Assembly (NCBI GenBank): GCA_934343805.1
Contig: CAKRIN010000022.1
Span: 1-44,679, forward strand
Direction of reading: 5' to 3'
From: an uncultured Lachnospira sp.
Lineage (GTDB): Bacteria > Bacillota > Clostridia > Lachnospirales > Lachnospiraceae
DNA length: 44,679 nucleotides
Shown: positions 24,378 to 33,215 of the stretch, piece by piece
Layout: each line of letters starts with the position of its first letter
Position numbering within the stretch: position 1 is the stretch's first letter
Notes under the pieces: generated by a model
The model's database searches: none
The model's input: only the letters and a program-made list of their open reading frames with translations
What the model was told of the DNA's origin: nothing
Program-made: the position numbers and the translations under genes

Positions 24378-25265
24378 ATGCAGGGAAAGATAATTAAAGG
24401 AATCGCTGGTTTCTACTATATACATGTAGAAGCCAGCGGTATTTATGAATGTAAAGCAAAAGGAATATTCAGAAACAGACATATCAAGCCACTTGTGGGT
24501 GACAATGTGGAGATTGAGGTTATTGATAAAGATAATTATAAGGGAAATGTGGTTGATATTCTTCCAAGAAAGAATGAACTTATCAGACCGGCATCAGCCA
24601 ATATAGATCAGGCAATGGTTATATTTGCAGTCAGAACACCGCAGCCTAATTTCAATCTGCTGGATAAATTCATACTTATGATGAATTACCAGAATGTTCC
24701 TACTGTTATATGCTTTAATAAAGAAGAACTTGCGAGCGATGAATACAAAGAACAGCTGAGAAAGAAATATGAGGGCTGTGGGTGTGAATGTATATTTATT
24801 AGTGCCAGACACAATAAAGGCGTTGATAAGGTTATGGATATTCTCAAGGGGAAAACTACAGTACTTGCGGGGCCATCTGGAGTGGGAAAGTCAACGCTTA
24901 CCAATATACTTGTGCCAAGTATGTGTGAGGATGAAACAAGCCAGACCGGTGAGGTCAGCAGAATAGGACGTGGAAGGCACACTACAAGACATACAGAAGT
25001 ATTTAACATATGTACAGATACTTATATATGTGATACACCAGGATTTACATCGCTTAATCTTCCGGAAATAGAAAAAGAAGATCTAAGATTTTATTTTGAG
25101 GAATTTACACCTTATGAAGGACAGTGCAGATTCAATGGATGCATGCATGTAAATGAACCGGGGTGTGCAGTTAAGCAGGCTGTCGAAGCAGGGGTTATTA
25201 ATGAAGACAGATATAAATCTTATACAGATATATATGAGGAATTAAAGAACAGAAAGAAGTACTAG
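24378..25265 (+). CDS. rsgA: Ribosome small-subunit-dependent GTPase RsgA
   Basis: This is a circularly permuted GTPase that acts late in 30S assembly. The 295-residue protein has an N-terminal OB fold (GKIIKGIAGFYYIHV), then G4-like VICFNKEEL before the P-loop GPSGVGKST (about 166-174), a switch region RGRHTTRHTEVF and G3-like DTPGFTSLN. A C-terminal zinc site is visible in QCRFNGCMHVNEPGCAV. The order G4-G1-G3 is the permutation. I start it at ATG 24378: the frame opens 39 codons earlier inside the prkC repeats, but those codons belong to prkC and the normal RsgA N-terminus begins at MQGKIIK. The ribosome site is weak. The prkC-rsgA-rpe order is conserved in Firmicutes. Confidence 0.92.
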   Translation: MQGKIIKGIAGFYYIHVEASGIYECKAKGIFRNRHIKPLVGDNVEIEVIDKDNYKGNVVDILPRKNELIRPASANIDQAMVIFAVRTPQPNFNLLDKFILMMNYQNVPTVICFNKEELASDEYKEQLRKKYEGCGCECIFISARHNKGVDKVMDILKGKTTVLAGPSGVGKSTLTNILVPSMCEDETSQTGEVSRIGRGRHTTRHTEVFNICTDTYICDTPGFTSLNLPEIEKEDLRFYFEEFTPYEGQCRFNGCMHVNEPGCAVKQAVEAGVINEDRYKSYTDIYEELKNRKKY

Positions 25266-25294
25266 AAAGTACTGTTTTAGAAAGGTCGTTTATT

Positions 25295-25963
25295 ATGAGT
25301 GGTTTGAAGAAAATATTATCGCCATCGATTCTGTCAGCAGATTTTAAAAAGCTTGGAGAAGAACTGGAAACAATTGATAAAGCCGGGGCTGAATATGTTC
25401 ATGTGGATGTTATGGATGGATTATTTGTGCCAAGCATATCATATGGCATGCCGGTTATTAAATCTATAAGAAGTGCAACCGACAAGGTATTTGATGTGCA
25501 TCTTATGATAGATGAGCCTATTAGATATATCGATGATTTTGTTAAATCAGGAGCAGATATAATAACTGTTCATGTGGAAGCGTGTAAAGATGTCGTTGCA
25601 ACTTTGGAAAAGATAAGACAAAGTGGTGTTAAGGCAGCAATTACACTTAATCCGCCAACACCAGTATCTGCTATTGAACCATATCTTGATAAAGTTGATA
25701 TGGTACTTGTTATGAGTGTTAATCCTGGATTCGGAGGTCAGAAGTTCATACCAGAGTCACTTGAAAAGGTAAAAGAAATCAGAAGACTGCTTGATGAGAA
25801 AAATCTTGATACAGATATAGAGATAGATGGCGGTGTTAATATTAATAACCTCGCATCAGTCTTAGAAGCCGGAGCAAATGTTATTGTTGCAGGTTCTGCT
25901 ATATTTGCAGGAGATGTCGAAGCTAATGTTAAGAAGTTTAAAGAAATAATGGGTGCGTGGTAA
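25295..25963 (+). CDS. rpe: Ribulose-phosphate 3-epimerase
   Basis: It interconverts ribulose 5-phosphate and xylulose 5-phosphate in the pentose phosphate pathway. The 222-residue TIM barrel has the expected blocks: LSPSILSADF (Ser and Asp), HVDVMDGLFVPSIS (His, Asp metal ligands), DVHLMI (His), MSVNPGFGGQKFI (phosphate loop) and EIDGGVN (Asp). It is the last gene of the long priA-rpe run. Its stop codon lies inside the hairpin of the shared terminator with ychF. The thiamine pyrophosphokinase gene that often follows rpe in Clostridia is absent. Confidence 0.95.
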   Translation: MSGLKKILSPSILSADFKKLGEELETIDKAGAEYVHVDVMDGLFVPSISYGMPVIKSIRSATDKVFDVHLMIDEPIRYIDDFVKSGADIITVHVEACKDVVATLEKIRQSGVKAAITLNPPTPVSAIEPYLDKVDMVLVMSVNPGFGGQKFIPESLEKVKEIRRLLDEKNLDTDIEIDGGVNINNLASVLEAGANVIVAGSAIFAGDVEANVKKFKEIMGAW

Positions 25964-25979
25964 TAAATACCACGCACCC
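25951..25979. terminator. Hairpin shared by rpe and ychF
   Basis: GGGTGCGTGGTA (25951-25962) pairs perfectly with TACCACGCACCC (25968-25979) around a 5-base loop. The gene-end positions are right for both convergent genes. The flanks are AT-rich on both sides, but neither has an unbroken T run, so efficiency is uncertain. The rpe stop codon is part of the left arm. Confidence 0.6.
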
Positions 25980-25997
25980 ATTATTGTTATACATTAA

Positions 25998-27095
25998 TTA
26001 TACATTGAATCTGAACAGAATTACATCGCCATCTTTGACAACATATTCTTTACCTTCCATTCTTACAAGACCCTTCTCTTTAGCTCCGTTATAAGAACCA
26101 CAATCAAGAAGATCCTGATAATAAACAACCTCTGCTTTGATAAATCCTCTTTCAAAATCACTGTGGATCTTACCGGCAGCCTGAGGCGCTTTAGTTCCTT
26201 TAGTTATTGTCCATGCACGTGTCTCTGTTTCTCCTGCTGTAAGATAGCTTATAAGTCCAAGAATTCTGTAGCTTGCAGCGATAAGCTTATCAAGGCCAGA
26301 AGAGCTTATGCCAAGATCTTCAAGGAACATCTTCTTCTCTTCATCATCAAGTTCTGAGATTTCCTGTTCAATCTGTGCGCATATAACAAATACTTCACAA
26401 TTGTCTTTCTTAGAATATTCGCGGACCTTTGCAACATATTCGTTATTAGCACCATCATCAGCAAGATCATCCTCTGAAACATTAGCGGCGAATATAACCG
26501 GCTTGGCTGTAAGGAGATTGTATTCCTTAAGGAATGCTTCTTCATCTTCGTCCTGACATTCAAAGTTCTTGGCAAGATTTCCCTCTTCAAGGAAAGCTTT
26601 TAATCTTTCAAGAAGTTCACATTCTTTAGCAATGTCTTTATTGTTATAAGATGCACGCTTCTGCTTTGCAAGTCTTCTGTCTAATACTTCAATATCTGAG
26701 AATATAAGCTCAAGATTAATAGTCTCAATATCTCTTATAGGGTCAATAGATCCATCTACATGTACGATGTTAGTGTCTTCAAAACATCTGACAACATGGA
26801 CAATTGCATCAACCTCTCTTATATTCGCAAGAAACTGGTTTCCAAGACCTTCACCCTTAGATGCTCCTTTTACAAGTCCGGCAATATCAACAAACTCTAT
26901 AACAGCAGGTGTGATCTTAGCTGAATTATATAATGCAGCAAGCTTATCAAGCCTGTCATCAGGCACTGCAACTACACCAACGTTAGGGTCAATAGTGCAG
27001 AAAGGGTAGTTAGCTGATTCAGCTCCTGCCTTAGTAAGTGAATTAAAAAGGGTACTCTTACCAACATTTGGCAAACCCACAATTCCTAATTTCAT
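25998..27095 (-). CDS. ychF: Redox-regulated ATPase YchF (OLA1 family)
   Basis: This is an Obg-related P-loop NTPase that prefers ATP and binds ribosomes; in E. coli it responds to oxidative stress. The 365-residue protein has G1 GLPNVGKST at residues 6-14, a switch region with DIAGLVKGASKGEGLGNQFL, the long coiled-coil insert around residues 130-200, and a C-terminal TGS domain (AWTITKGTKAPQAAGKIHSDFERGF). The G4-like motif, where specificity is set, reads FAANVSEDDLA (NxxE rather than NKxD), as expected for an ATP-preferring YchF. AGAGGAG before ATG fits. It is the only gene between rpe and mraZ, on the minus strand with its own promoter. Confidence 0.95.
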   Translation of the reverse strand: MKLGIVGLPNVGKSTLFNSLTKAGAESANYPFCTIDPNVGVVAVPDDRLDKLAALYNSAKITPAVIEFVDIAGLVKGASKGEGLGNQFLANIREVDAIVHVVRCFEDTNIVHVDGSIDPIRDIETINLELIFSDIEVLDRRLAKQKRASYNNKDIAKECELLERLKAFLEEGNLAKNFECQDEDEEAFLKEYNLLTAKPVIFAANVSEDDLADDGANNEYVAKVREYSKKDNCEVFVICAQIEQEISELDDEEKKMFLEDLGISSSGLDKLIAASYRILGLISYLTAGETETRAWTITKGTKAPQAAGKIHSDFERGFIKAEVVYYQDLLDCGSYNGAKEKGLVRMEGKEYVVKDGDVILFRFNV

Positions 27096-27130
27096 GATAG
27101 ATTCTCCTCTTAATTATTTATTCGTTAGCC

Positions 27131-27159
27131 ATTATACATAATTATGACTGGAAAAACAA
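27131..27159 (-). promoter_or_regulatory. Sigma-A type promoter of ychF
   Basis: Read on the minus strand: TTGTTT (complement of 27154-27159), a 17-base spacer and TATAAT (complement of 27131-27136), about 35 bases before the ychF start. Confidence 0.65.
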
Positions 27160-27325
27160 TATTTTTAAGATATTTCAAAATAATTTAATGTAAAGAATAA
27201 GAATATAAAACGATATATGGTATTAAAATGTGGGACTAAGACACAAGATATCGTGGTAAGAGAATAAAACACAAGAAATCCAGCATTTTACAAGGGTTTA
27301 AAGGCTATATTGAAGAAAAAAAGGG

Positions 27326-27354
27326 TTGTTTTTTACCAGAAATGAGTATAAAAT
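27326..27354 (+). promoter_or_regulatory. Promoter of the mraZ/dcw cluster
   Basis: TTGTTT (27326-27331), a 17-base spacer and TAAAAT (27349-27354). The predicted transcription start, near 27361, falls on the first MraZ-box repeat. The 160 bases between this and the ychF promoter hold nothing else I can name. Confidence 0.6.
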
Positions 27355-27361
27355 TGACACT

Positions 27362-27398
27362 AAAGTGGTGGAAAGTGGAACAGAATGGTAGAAAGTGG
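27362..27398 (+). promoter_or_regulatory. MraZ operator: four 10-bp spaced direct repeats
   Basis: AAAGTGG occurs at 27362, 27372 and 27392, and a degenerate AGAATGG at 27382, all exactly 10 bases apart. MraZ is known to bind such arrays of GTGG/TGGG-type direct repeats in front of its own gene, in Mollicutes with the form AAAGTGK. The array lies just downstream of the -10 element and upstream of the mraZ start, so MraZ binding should block its own transcription and that of the division cluster. Confidence 0.85.
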
Positions 27399-27410
27399 GG
27401 TGCGATAGTT

Positions 27411-27848
27411 ATGTTGATGGGCGAATATAACCATACAATAGATGCTAAAGGCAGAATTATTGTACCAGCTAAATTCCGTGAAGTTCTTGGAGATGAATTT
27501 GTGGTTACTAAGGGACTTGATAACTGCTTATTCGTTTATCCTAATGATGAATGGCAGAAATTTGAGGAAAAGTTACAGACATTACCACTTACCAACAAGA
27601 ATGCAAGACAGTTTACGCGTTTCTTTCTTGCAGGAGCGGCTTCTGTAGAGGTGGATAAGCAGGGCAGAATACTTCTTCCATCAGTATTAAGGGAGTTCGC
27701 AGGATTAGAAAAAGATGTTGTTTTGGTGGGAGTGGCAAGCAGAATAGAAATCTGGAGCAAAGACCGCTGGAATGAGAGCATCAGCACTTATGATGATGAT
27801 ATGGATGAAGTTGCAGCTAATATGGAGAGCCTTGGATTCTCTATATAG
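27411..27848 (+). CDS. mraZ: Transcriptional regulator MraZ
   Basis: This is a ring-forming AbrB-like DNA-binding protein that represses the division and cell wall cluster that it heads. The 145 residues contain two MraZ repeats, each with a D-x-K-G-R-I motif: [17 protein letters not shown] near the N-terminus and [16 protein letters not shown] in the second half. I start it at ATG 27411 ([11 protein letters not shown]), the conserved N-terminus. A longer frame opening at 27342 would translate through the operator repeats. GGGG sits 12 bases upstream. Autoregulation is supported by the four operator boxes just upstream. Confidence 0.93.
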   Translation: MLMGEYNHTIDAKGRIIVPAKFREVLGDEFVVTKGLDNCLFVYPNDEWQKFEEKLQTLPLTNKNARQFTRFFLAGAASVEVDKQGRILLPSVLREFAGLEKDVVLVGVASRIEIWSKDRWNESISTYDDDMDEVAANMESLGFSI

Positions 27849-27874
27849 TGTGTGCTGTAGGAGAGAGGTTTGAT

Positions 27875-28810
27875 ATGGAATTTAAGCACAAGTCAGTTTT
27901 ATTAAAAGAAACAATTGATAATCTGAATATTAAACCGGATGGCATATATGTAGATGGCACACTTGGAGGCGCAGGTCATTCTTATGAGATAGTTTCAAGA
28001 CTAACAGAAGGTGGCAGACTTATAGGGATAGATCAGGATGCAGATGCTATAGCCGCAGCAACAGAAAGACTTAAGGAGTATAAGGATCGTGTTACGATTG
28101 TAAGAAATAATTATTGTAATATGGATCAGGTGCTTAATGAACTTGGAATAGACAAGGTTGATGGGATACTGCTTGATATAGGGGTTTCCTCATATCAGCT
28201 TGATACAGCAAGCAGAGGATTTACATATAATGTAGATACTGCTTTGGATATGAGAATGGACCAGCGTCAGGAGATGACAGCGAAAGACCTTGTTAATACA
28301 TATAGCGAAATGGAACTGTTTAGAATCATAAGAGATTATGGAGAAGACAGATTCGCAAAAAATATTGCAAAGCATATTGTTGAAGCAAGAAAAGAAAAAC
28401 CAATAGAAACAACATTTGAACTTAATGAAATAATAAAAGCTTCAATACCTGCAAAAGTAAGAGCAACTGGAGGACATCCATCTAAAAGGACATATCAGGC
28501 AATCAGAATTGAACTAAACAGAGAACTGGATGTGCTTGAGAATTCTATAGATATGATGATAGACAGGCTTAACCCGGGTGGAAGGTTATGTATAATTACA
28601 TTCCATTCGCTTGAAGACAGGATTGTAAAAGCAAGATTCAGAAATAACGAGAATCCATGTACATGCCCGCCAGACTTTCCAGTGTGCGTATGTGGCAAAA
28701 AGTCTAAAGGAAAAGTTATAACAAGAAAGCCGATAGTTCCATCGCAGGAGGAACTTGAAGAAAACCAGAGATCTAAGAGCTCGAAGTTAAGAGTATTTGA
28801 GAGAGCTTAA
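27875..28810 (+). CDS. rsmH: 16S rRNA (cytosine-1402-N4) methyltransferase RsmH
   Basis: It methylates N4 of C1402 in the 30S decoding centre. The 311-residue protein has the family's [13 protein letters not shown] start, the cofactor loop [22 protein letters not shown], the [15 protein letters not shown] catalytic block, [15 protein letters not shown] and the C-terminal [13 protein letters not shown] choose ATG 27875, preceded by GGAGAGAGG; a longer frame opens at GTG 27848 sharing a base with the mraZ stop. It follows mraZ directly, as in nearly all dcw clusters. Confidence 0.94.
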   Translation: MEFKHKSVLLKETIDNLNIKPDGIYVDGTLGGAGHSYEIVSRLTEGGRLIGIDQDADAIAAATERLKEYKDRVTIVRNNYCNMDQVLNELGIDKVDGILLDIGVSSYQLDTASRGFTYNVDTALDMRMDQRQEMTAKDLVNTYSEMELFRIIRDYGEDRFAKNIAKHIVEARKEKPIETTFELNEIIKASIPAKVRATGGHPSKRTYQAIRIELNRELDVLENSIDMMIDRLNPGGRLCIITFHSLEDRIVKARFRNNENPCTCPPDFPVCVCGKKSKGKVITRKPIVPSQEELEENQRSKSSKLRVFERA

Positions 28811-28831
28811 TAAAATATGGAGGGGAATATT

Positions 28832-29329
28832 TTGGAGAAGAAAAGAAATATCGCTGACAACAGAATAAACCATGCCGGATATCAGTATGGAAATGCTGCT
28901 AGAAAACTTGCGGCAGCTCCTGAAATTCGCCCTTATAATCCAGCCAGAAGAGAGTATGAGGAGAGAAAAGAACAGGAAAGAAGAGCCAGAAGAAGAGAGA
29001 TAAGAAGAAACAACAGAGTTAACCTTATATATACAACAGCGCTTGTTGTATGTGCAGCAGTTGTTTTCTTTATATGTTATCAGTATCTTAACCTTCAGGC
29101 AGACATTAAAGCTAATTCAGAAACAGTTATTAACCTGCAGGAACAGCTTAATTCACTTAAGGCAGAGAATAACAGCTATGAGGCGGAAATTAATGCCAGC
29201 ATAGACTATAATGAAATCTATGATACAGCGGTCAATGAACTTGGAATGATATATCCTAACAGGAATCAGGTTATCAACTATGATTCTCATGAGAGTGAGT
29301 ATGTCAAACAGTTTAAAGATGTAAAGTAG
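28832..29329 (+). CDS. ftsL: FtsL-like cell division protein
   Basis: This is a small bitopic divisome protein of about 165 residues that bridges FtsQ/DivIB with septal PBP and FtsW. It has a long basic cytoplasmic N-terminus (about 65 residues, with RRREIRRNNR just before the membrane) and one membrane helix at about 70-90 (LIYTTALVVCAAVVFFICYQYL). An extracytoplasmic coiled coil follows (NLQEQLNSLKAENNSYEAEI). The assignment rests on topology and its place between rsmH and the PBP gene; sequence conservation in FtsL is always weak. TTG 28832 is chosen because GGAGGGG lies six bases upstream. ATG 28817 overlaps that ribosome site and has none of its own, so a 170-residue form is less likely. 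Confidence 0.82.
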   Translation: MEKKRNIADNRINHAGYQYGNAARKLAAAPEIRPYNPARREYEERKEQERRARRREIRRNNRVNLIYTTALVVCAAVVFFICYQYLNLQADIKANSETVINLQEQLNSLKAENNSYEAEINASIDYNEIYDTAVNELGMIYPNRNQVINYDSHESEYVKQFKDVK

Positions 29330-29372
29330 TATGAATTGATGCGAGGGGAATATTAAAAAGGCAGGACAATTT

Positions 29373-31322
29373 ATGAATACCAGTGATGTGAGAAGAAACA
29401 AAAGAGCGCGCAGGAAGAGAGCGATGCTTAAGCGTACTCATAGAAGGGCAAACACTGCATTTATAATTATATTTGCAGTTATGCTTATCCTTGGAGTAAG
29501 AATATTCATGATAAATTATACACATGGCGAAGAATATTCACAGGCGGTTCTTAATCATCAGACATATACATCAACGACAATTCCTTATAAAAGAGGAAAT
29601 ATAACGGCAAGTGATGGCACAGTGCTTGCTTATAGTGAAAAAGTGTATAATCTTATACTGGATGTTAAGAGTGTAAGATCAGAAGATGGTAAATATCTTG
29701 ACAGTACAATAGATGCACTTGTCAAATGCTTTGACCTTGAAAGAAAAGACATAGAAAAAATAATCAGTGACAATCCAGACAGCCAGTATCAGAAGATATT
29801 AAAAGAACTGAGCTCGGATGAAATTGCTGAATTTAATGAATTAAAATCAGACCGCAGCAATAATATATATGGTGTGTGGTTTGAAGAGAGCTATGTAAGA
29901 AAATATCCTTTTAATACGCTTGCATGTGATGTTATAGGTTTTTCGTCTAATGTTAATGGCGGTGAGCTTGGCGTTGAAAGCCAGTATGATGATGAGTTAT
30001 CAGGAACCAATGGAGTTACTTACAGTTATGTAGATGAAGACCTTAATGCGGTAGAGACAACTAAAGCTGCAGTGAATGGCAATAATATAGTTACAACTAT
30101 CGATTATAATGTCCAGTCAATCATAGAAAAGAAGATAATTGAATACAATAAAGAAAAGCCATCTGCAAATACAGCAATAGTTGTTATGAATCCAGACAAT
30201 GGTGAAATTCTTGGAATGGCAAGTTATCCTCAATTTGACCTTAATAACCCAAGAAAACTTGATGGAATATTTACAGAGGAAGAACTTAGCAAGATGACAG
30301 ATGATGATGTCACCAACGAGTTGTACAAGCTCTGGACTAATTACTGCGTATCACAGACATATGAGCCGGGTTCTACATTTAAACCATTTACGATAGCAGC
30401 CGGATTAGAAGATGGAGTTGTGCATGATGGTGATACATATGAGTGTAAGGGTTATGAATATGTCGGACCGGATATGATTAAATGTCATTCATATTCGTCA
30501 ATAGGAAGCCATGGTGTTCTTACTTTGTCACAGGCGCTAGAAAATTCATGCAATCCGTATATGATCAATATAGCTATTAAGCTTGGCAATGTCAGGTTTG
30601 CCCAGTATGAGAAAATGTTCGGGTTTGGTGCAAAGACAGGAATTGACCTGCCGGGAGAAGCATCAGGTATCACATATAACGAGAATAATATGACAACGAT
30701 TGATGCTGCATGTAATTCATTTGGACAGAATATAAATGTAAATATGATACAGATGCTGTCAGCGTATTCATCACTTATTAATGATGGAAAGTATTATCAG
30801 CCACATATCGTTAAAAGAATTGAATCAGCTAATGGAGAAGTTATAAAAGAAAATTCTCCGATACTTGTAAGACAGACAGTAACACCATCAACATCAAAGT
30901 ATCTCAGGACATATCTTGAAAATACAGTATCAGAAGGAACTGCGCACAAAGCGTATATTGATGGATATTCTATTGCAGGAAAGACGGGAACTGCACAGAA
31001 AATCCCAAGAGATGAGCTTAAATGGGTCATTTCATTTATAGGGCATGCTCCGGCAGATGATCCTAAATTTGCAATATATATTGTACTTGATGAACCAGAT
31101 GGAACTACAGGAACATCAGGAAGCACATCAGACGCACTTATACTTGCAAAAGATATTATGACGGAGCTCCTGCCTTATATGAATATTTATAAGGACACAG
31201 ATGAGCCATATGTTGATCCAGGGACAACACCTGAGGAAGGTGGAGTGGATGGAATACCTGCATCAGATGCAGCAACACCGGAAAATACTGGAAAAACCAA
31301 GACAAATACAGCAGCTAACTAA
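29373..31322 (+). CDS. Septal class B penicillin-binding protein
   Basis: This is a monofunctional DD-transpeptidase that crosslinks septal peptidoglycan, of the FtsI/PBP2B/SpoVD group. The 649 residues begin with a basic cytoplasmic tail and one membrane helix (about 28-48). A dimerisation domain with RGNITASDG follows, then the transpeptidase domain. Its active-site motifs are Ser334 in GSTFKPF, SCN at 392-394 and KTGTAQ at 537-542. The C-terminal 35 residues are Pro/Thr/Gly-rich. There are no PASTA domains. In this dcw position it is the likely FtsW partner. Which of the two adjacent PBPs is vegetative and which is sporulation-linked cannot be decided here. Confidence 0.9.
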   Translation: MNTSDVRRNKRARRKRAMLKRTHRRANTAFIIIFAVMLILGVRIFMINYTHGEEYSQAVLNHQTYTSTTIPYKRGNITASDGTVLAYSEKVYNLILDVKSVRSEDGKYLDSTIDALVKCFDLERKDIEKIISDNPDSQYQKILKELSSDEIAEFNELKSDRSNNIYGVWFEESYVRKYPFNTLACDVIGFSSNVNGGELGVESQYDDELSGTNGVTYSYVDEDLNAVETTKAAVNGNNIVTTIDYNVQSIIEKKIIEYNKEKPSANTAIVVMNPDNGEILGMASYPQFDLNNPRKLDGIFTEEELSKMTDDDVTNELYKLWTNYCVSQTYEPGSTFKPFTIAAGLEDGVVHDGDTYECKGYEYVGPDMIKCHSYSSIGSHGVLTLSQALENSCNPYMINIAIKLGNVRFAQYEKMFGFGAKTGIDLPGEASGITYNENNMTTIDAACNSFGQNINVNMIQMLSAYSSLINDGKYYQPHIVKRIESANGEVIKENSPILVRQTVTPSTSKYLRTYLENTVSEGTAHKAYIDGYSIAGKTGTAQKIPRDELKWVISFIGHAPADDPKFAIYIVLDEPDGTTGTSGSTSDALILAKDIMTELLPYMNIYKDTDEPYVDPGTTPEEGGVDGIPASDAATPENTGKTKTNTAAN

Positions 31323-31344
31323 ATATTTTTGTAATAATAAGTAG

Positions 31345-31401
31345 AATAACCCTGCTTTGGTTTTCATATGATAAAGAAGACTAAGGCGGGGTTATTGTTT
31401 T
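31345..31401 (+). promoter_or_regulatory. Leader hairpin covering the ribosome site of the second PBP
   Basis: AATAACCCTGC (31345-31355) pairs with GCGGGGTTATT (31386-31396), with one wobble, and is followed by GTTTT. The right arm holds GGCGGGG, the only Shine-Dalgarno-like sequence before ATG 31402. The element may be a weak terminator between the two PBP genes, a translation switch, or both. Confidence 0.55.
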
Positions 31402-33168
31402 ATGAAAGATAAGAATAGCTATGGGATATCGAGAATCAGTCATAGAAAGAAACTTGTGTTTATGCTGCTTGCAATAACATTTGCCGCTGTACTTGAAAGC
31501 GTAAGGCTTGGCGTAATAATGACAATTAAATCAGAATATTACATAAATAAGGCTGATGAACTGCATTTAAGAGAAAGACGTATCAAAGCAAAACGTGGCA
31601 GAATATTAGACCGGAATGGGAATGTGCTTGCTGCCAACGAAGTGGTATGTACAGTTTCAGTTATTCACAGCCAGTTAGAAGAACCAGAGAAGGTTATTAA
31701 AGTCCTGACGGGTGAACTTGGTATGGATATAGATGAAGTCAGTAAAAAGGTAAATAAAGTGTCGTCAATGGAATATATCAAGACTAATGTTGATAAAGAA
31801 ACCGGCGATGCAATACGCCAGTATAACCTTGCAGGAGTCAAGGTTGATGAGGACTATAAAAGAGTGTATCCATATAATGAGCTTGCATCAAAAGTACTCG
31901 GATTCACAGGCGCTGATAATCAGGGGATTCTGGGACTTGAAGCAAAATATGATGCATATCTTGCAGGACAGAATGGACAGATACTTACATTGTCAGATGC
32001 TGGTGGAATTGAACTGGAGGGCAGCAGAGAGGAACGTATAGAGCCGGTTGACGGACTTGATCTGTATACAACAATTGATATAAATATCCAGAAATATGCC
32101 ACGCAGCTTGCATGGGAGACCTTGACTAAAAAAGAGGCAAAGCAGGTAAGCATAATTGTTATGCAGCCAGATACCGGGGAGATACTGGCTATGGTTAATG
32201 TTCCTGAGTATAACCTTAATGATCCGTATGAACTTAATTATGAACCTGAAGAGGAAGAACAGGATAAAGATAAGATAGACCTTCTTAATAATATGTGGCG
32301 TAATTTCTGCATTAATGATACATATGAACCAGGATCGGTATTTAAAATGGTAACGGCAACAGCTGCTCTTGAGACAAATGTGGTAAGCCTGGATGAGAAT
32401 TTTACATGCAGCGGAGCCACAGTTGTGGCAGGAAGACGGATAAGATGCCATAAAACAACAGGCCATGGGACGCAGGATTTTACCCACACAGTATATAATT
32501 CATGCAATCCGGCATTTGTATGCTGGGGAAGCCGCGTTGGGACTGATAATATGTATAAATATATGGGAAAGCTCGGACTGCTTGACAAGACAGGAATAGA
32601 TCTGTCAGGTGAAGCGTCAACAATTATACATAAAAAAGAAAATGTGGGACCGGTTGAACTTGCAACAATGTCGTTTGGCCAGTCTTTTCAGATAACACCG
32701 GTACAGATGTTAAGAGCAGCATCTGCTATAGTAAATGGCGGATGCCTCGTCACACCACATTTTGGATTATATACCTGTTCTTCTGATGGCAGTGTGATTA
32801 ATGAATTCGCATACTCAACAACAGAGCAGGCTATTGAAACTAAGACAAGTGAAGAGATGAAAACAATCCTTGAAGGAGTGGTATCAGAAGGCGGAGGAAC
32901 CAAGGCATATATAGAAGGATATTCTATAGGTGGTAAAACGGCAACTTCGCAGAAGCTGCCAAGAGGTTCGGGGAAATACATTTCTTCTTTTATAGGATTT
33001 GCTCCTGCCAATGATGCAAAGATAATATCAATGTGTCTGATAGACGAACCTACAGGCGTATATTACGGAGGAACAATAGCTGCTCCGGTAATAAAAACAT
33101 TATATGAAAATATATTGCCTTATATTGGCATAGAACGCTCGGTTCAGCTTGAAAAAAACGACAATTGA
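31402..33168 (+). CDS. Second class B penicillin-binding protein (SpoVD-like)
   Basis: This is a 588-residue monofunctional transpeptidase, paralogous to the PBP just upstream. It has one membrane helix (about 18-42), a dimerisation domain with AKRGRILDRNGNVLA, and a transpeptidase domain with Ser312 in GSVFKM, NSCNP, and the third motif as KTAT (residues 512-515) followed by SQ. The glycine of the usual KTG(T/S) is therefore Ala514. The catalytic Ser and Lys315 are intact, so it can still be an acyl-enzyme. No PASTA domain is present. In spore formers the position between ftsI and murD is often held by spoVD, required for the spore cortex; that role is plausible but not proven. A hairpin hides its ribosome site. 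Confidence 0.88.
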   Translation: MKDKNSYGISRISHRKKLVFMLLAITFAAVLESVRLGVIMTIKSEYYINKADELHLRERRIKAKRGRILDRNGNVLAANEVVCTVSVIHSQLEEPEKVIKVLTGELGMDIDEVSKKVNKVSSMEYIKTNVDKETGDAIRQYNLAGVKVDEDYKRVYPYNELASKVLGFTGADNQGILGLEAKYDAYLAGQNGQILTLSDAGGIELEGSREERIEPVDGLDLYTTIDINIQKYATQLAWETLTKKEAKQVSIIVMQPDTGEILAMVNVPEYNLNDPYELNYEPEEEEQDKDKIDLLNNMWRNFCINDTYEPGSVFKMVTATAALETNVVSLDENFTCSGATVVAGRRIRCHKTTGHGTQDFTHTVYNSCNPAFVCWGSRVGTDNMYKYMGKLGLLDKTGIDLSGEASTIIHKKENVGPVELATMSFGQSFQITPVQMLRAASAIVNGGCLVTPHFGLYTCSSDGSVINEFAYSTTEQAIETKTSEEMKTILEGVVSEGGGTKAYIEGYSIGGKTATSQKLPRGSGKYISSFIGFAPANDAKIISMCLIDEPTGVYYGGTIAAPVIKTLYENILPYIGIERSVQLEKNDN

Positions 33169-33215
33169 TAGTAATATATTTTGTATACATTATGTGTGAA
33201 AGGAAGTAAACGATA

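Noticed and set aside
27342..27410. Longer mraZ start
   Set aside because: It would translate the operator repeats and gives an N-terminus unlike any MraZ; ATG 27411 gives the conserved one.
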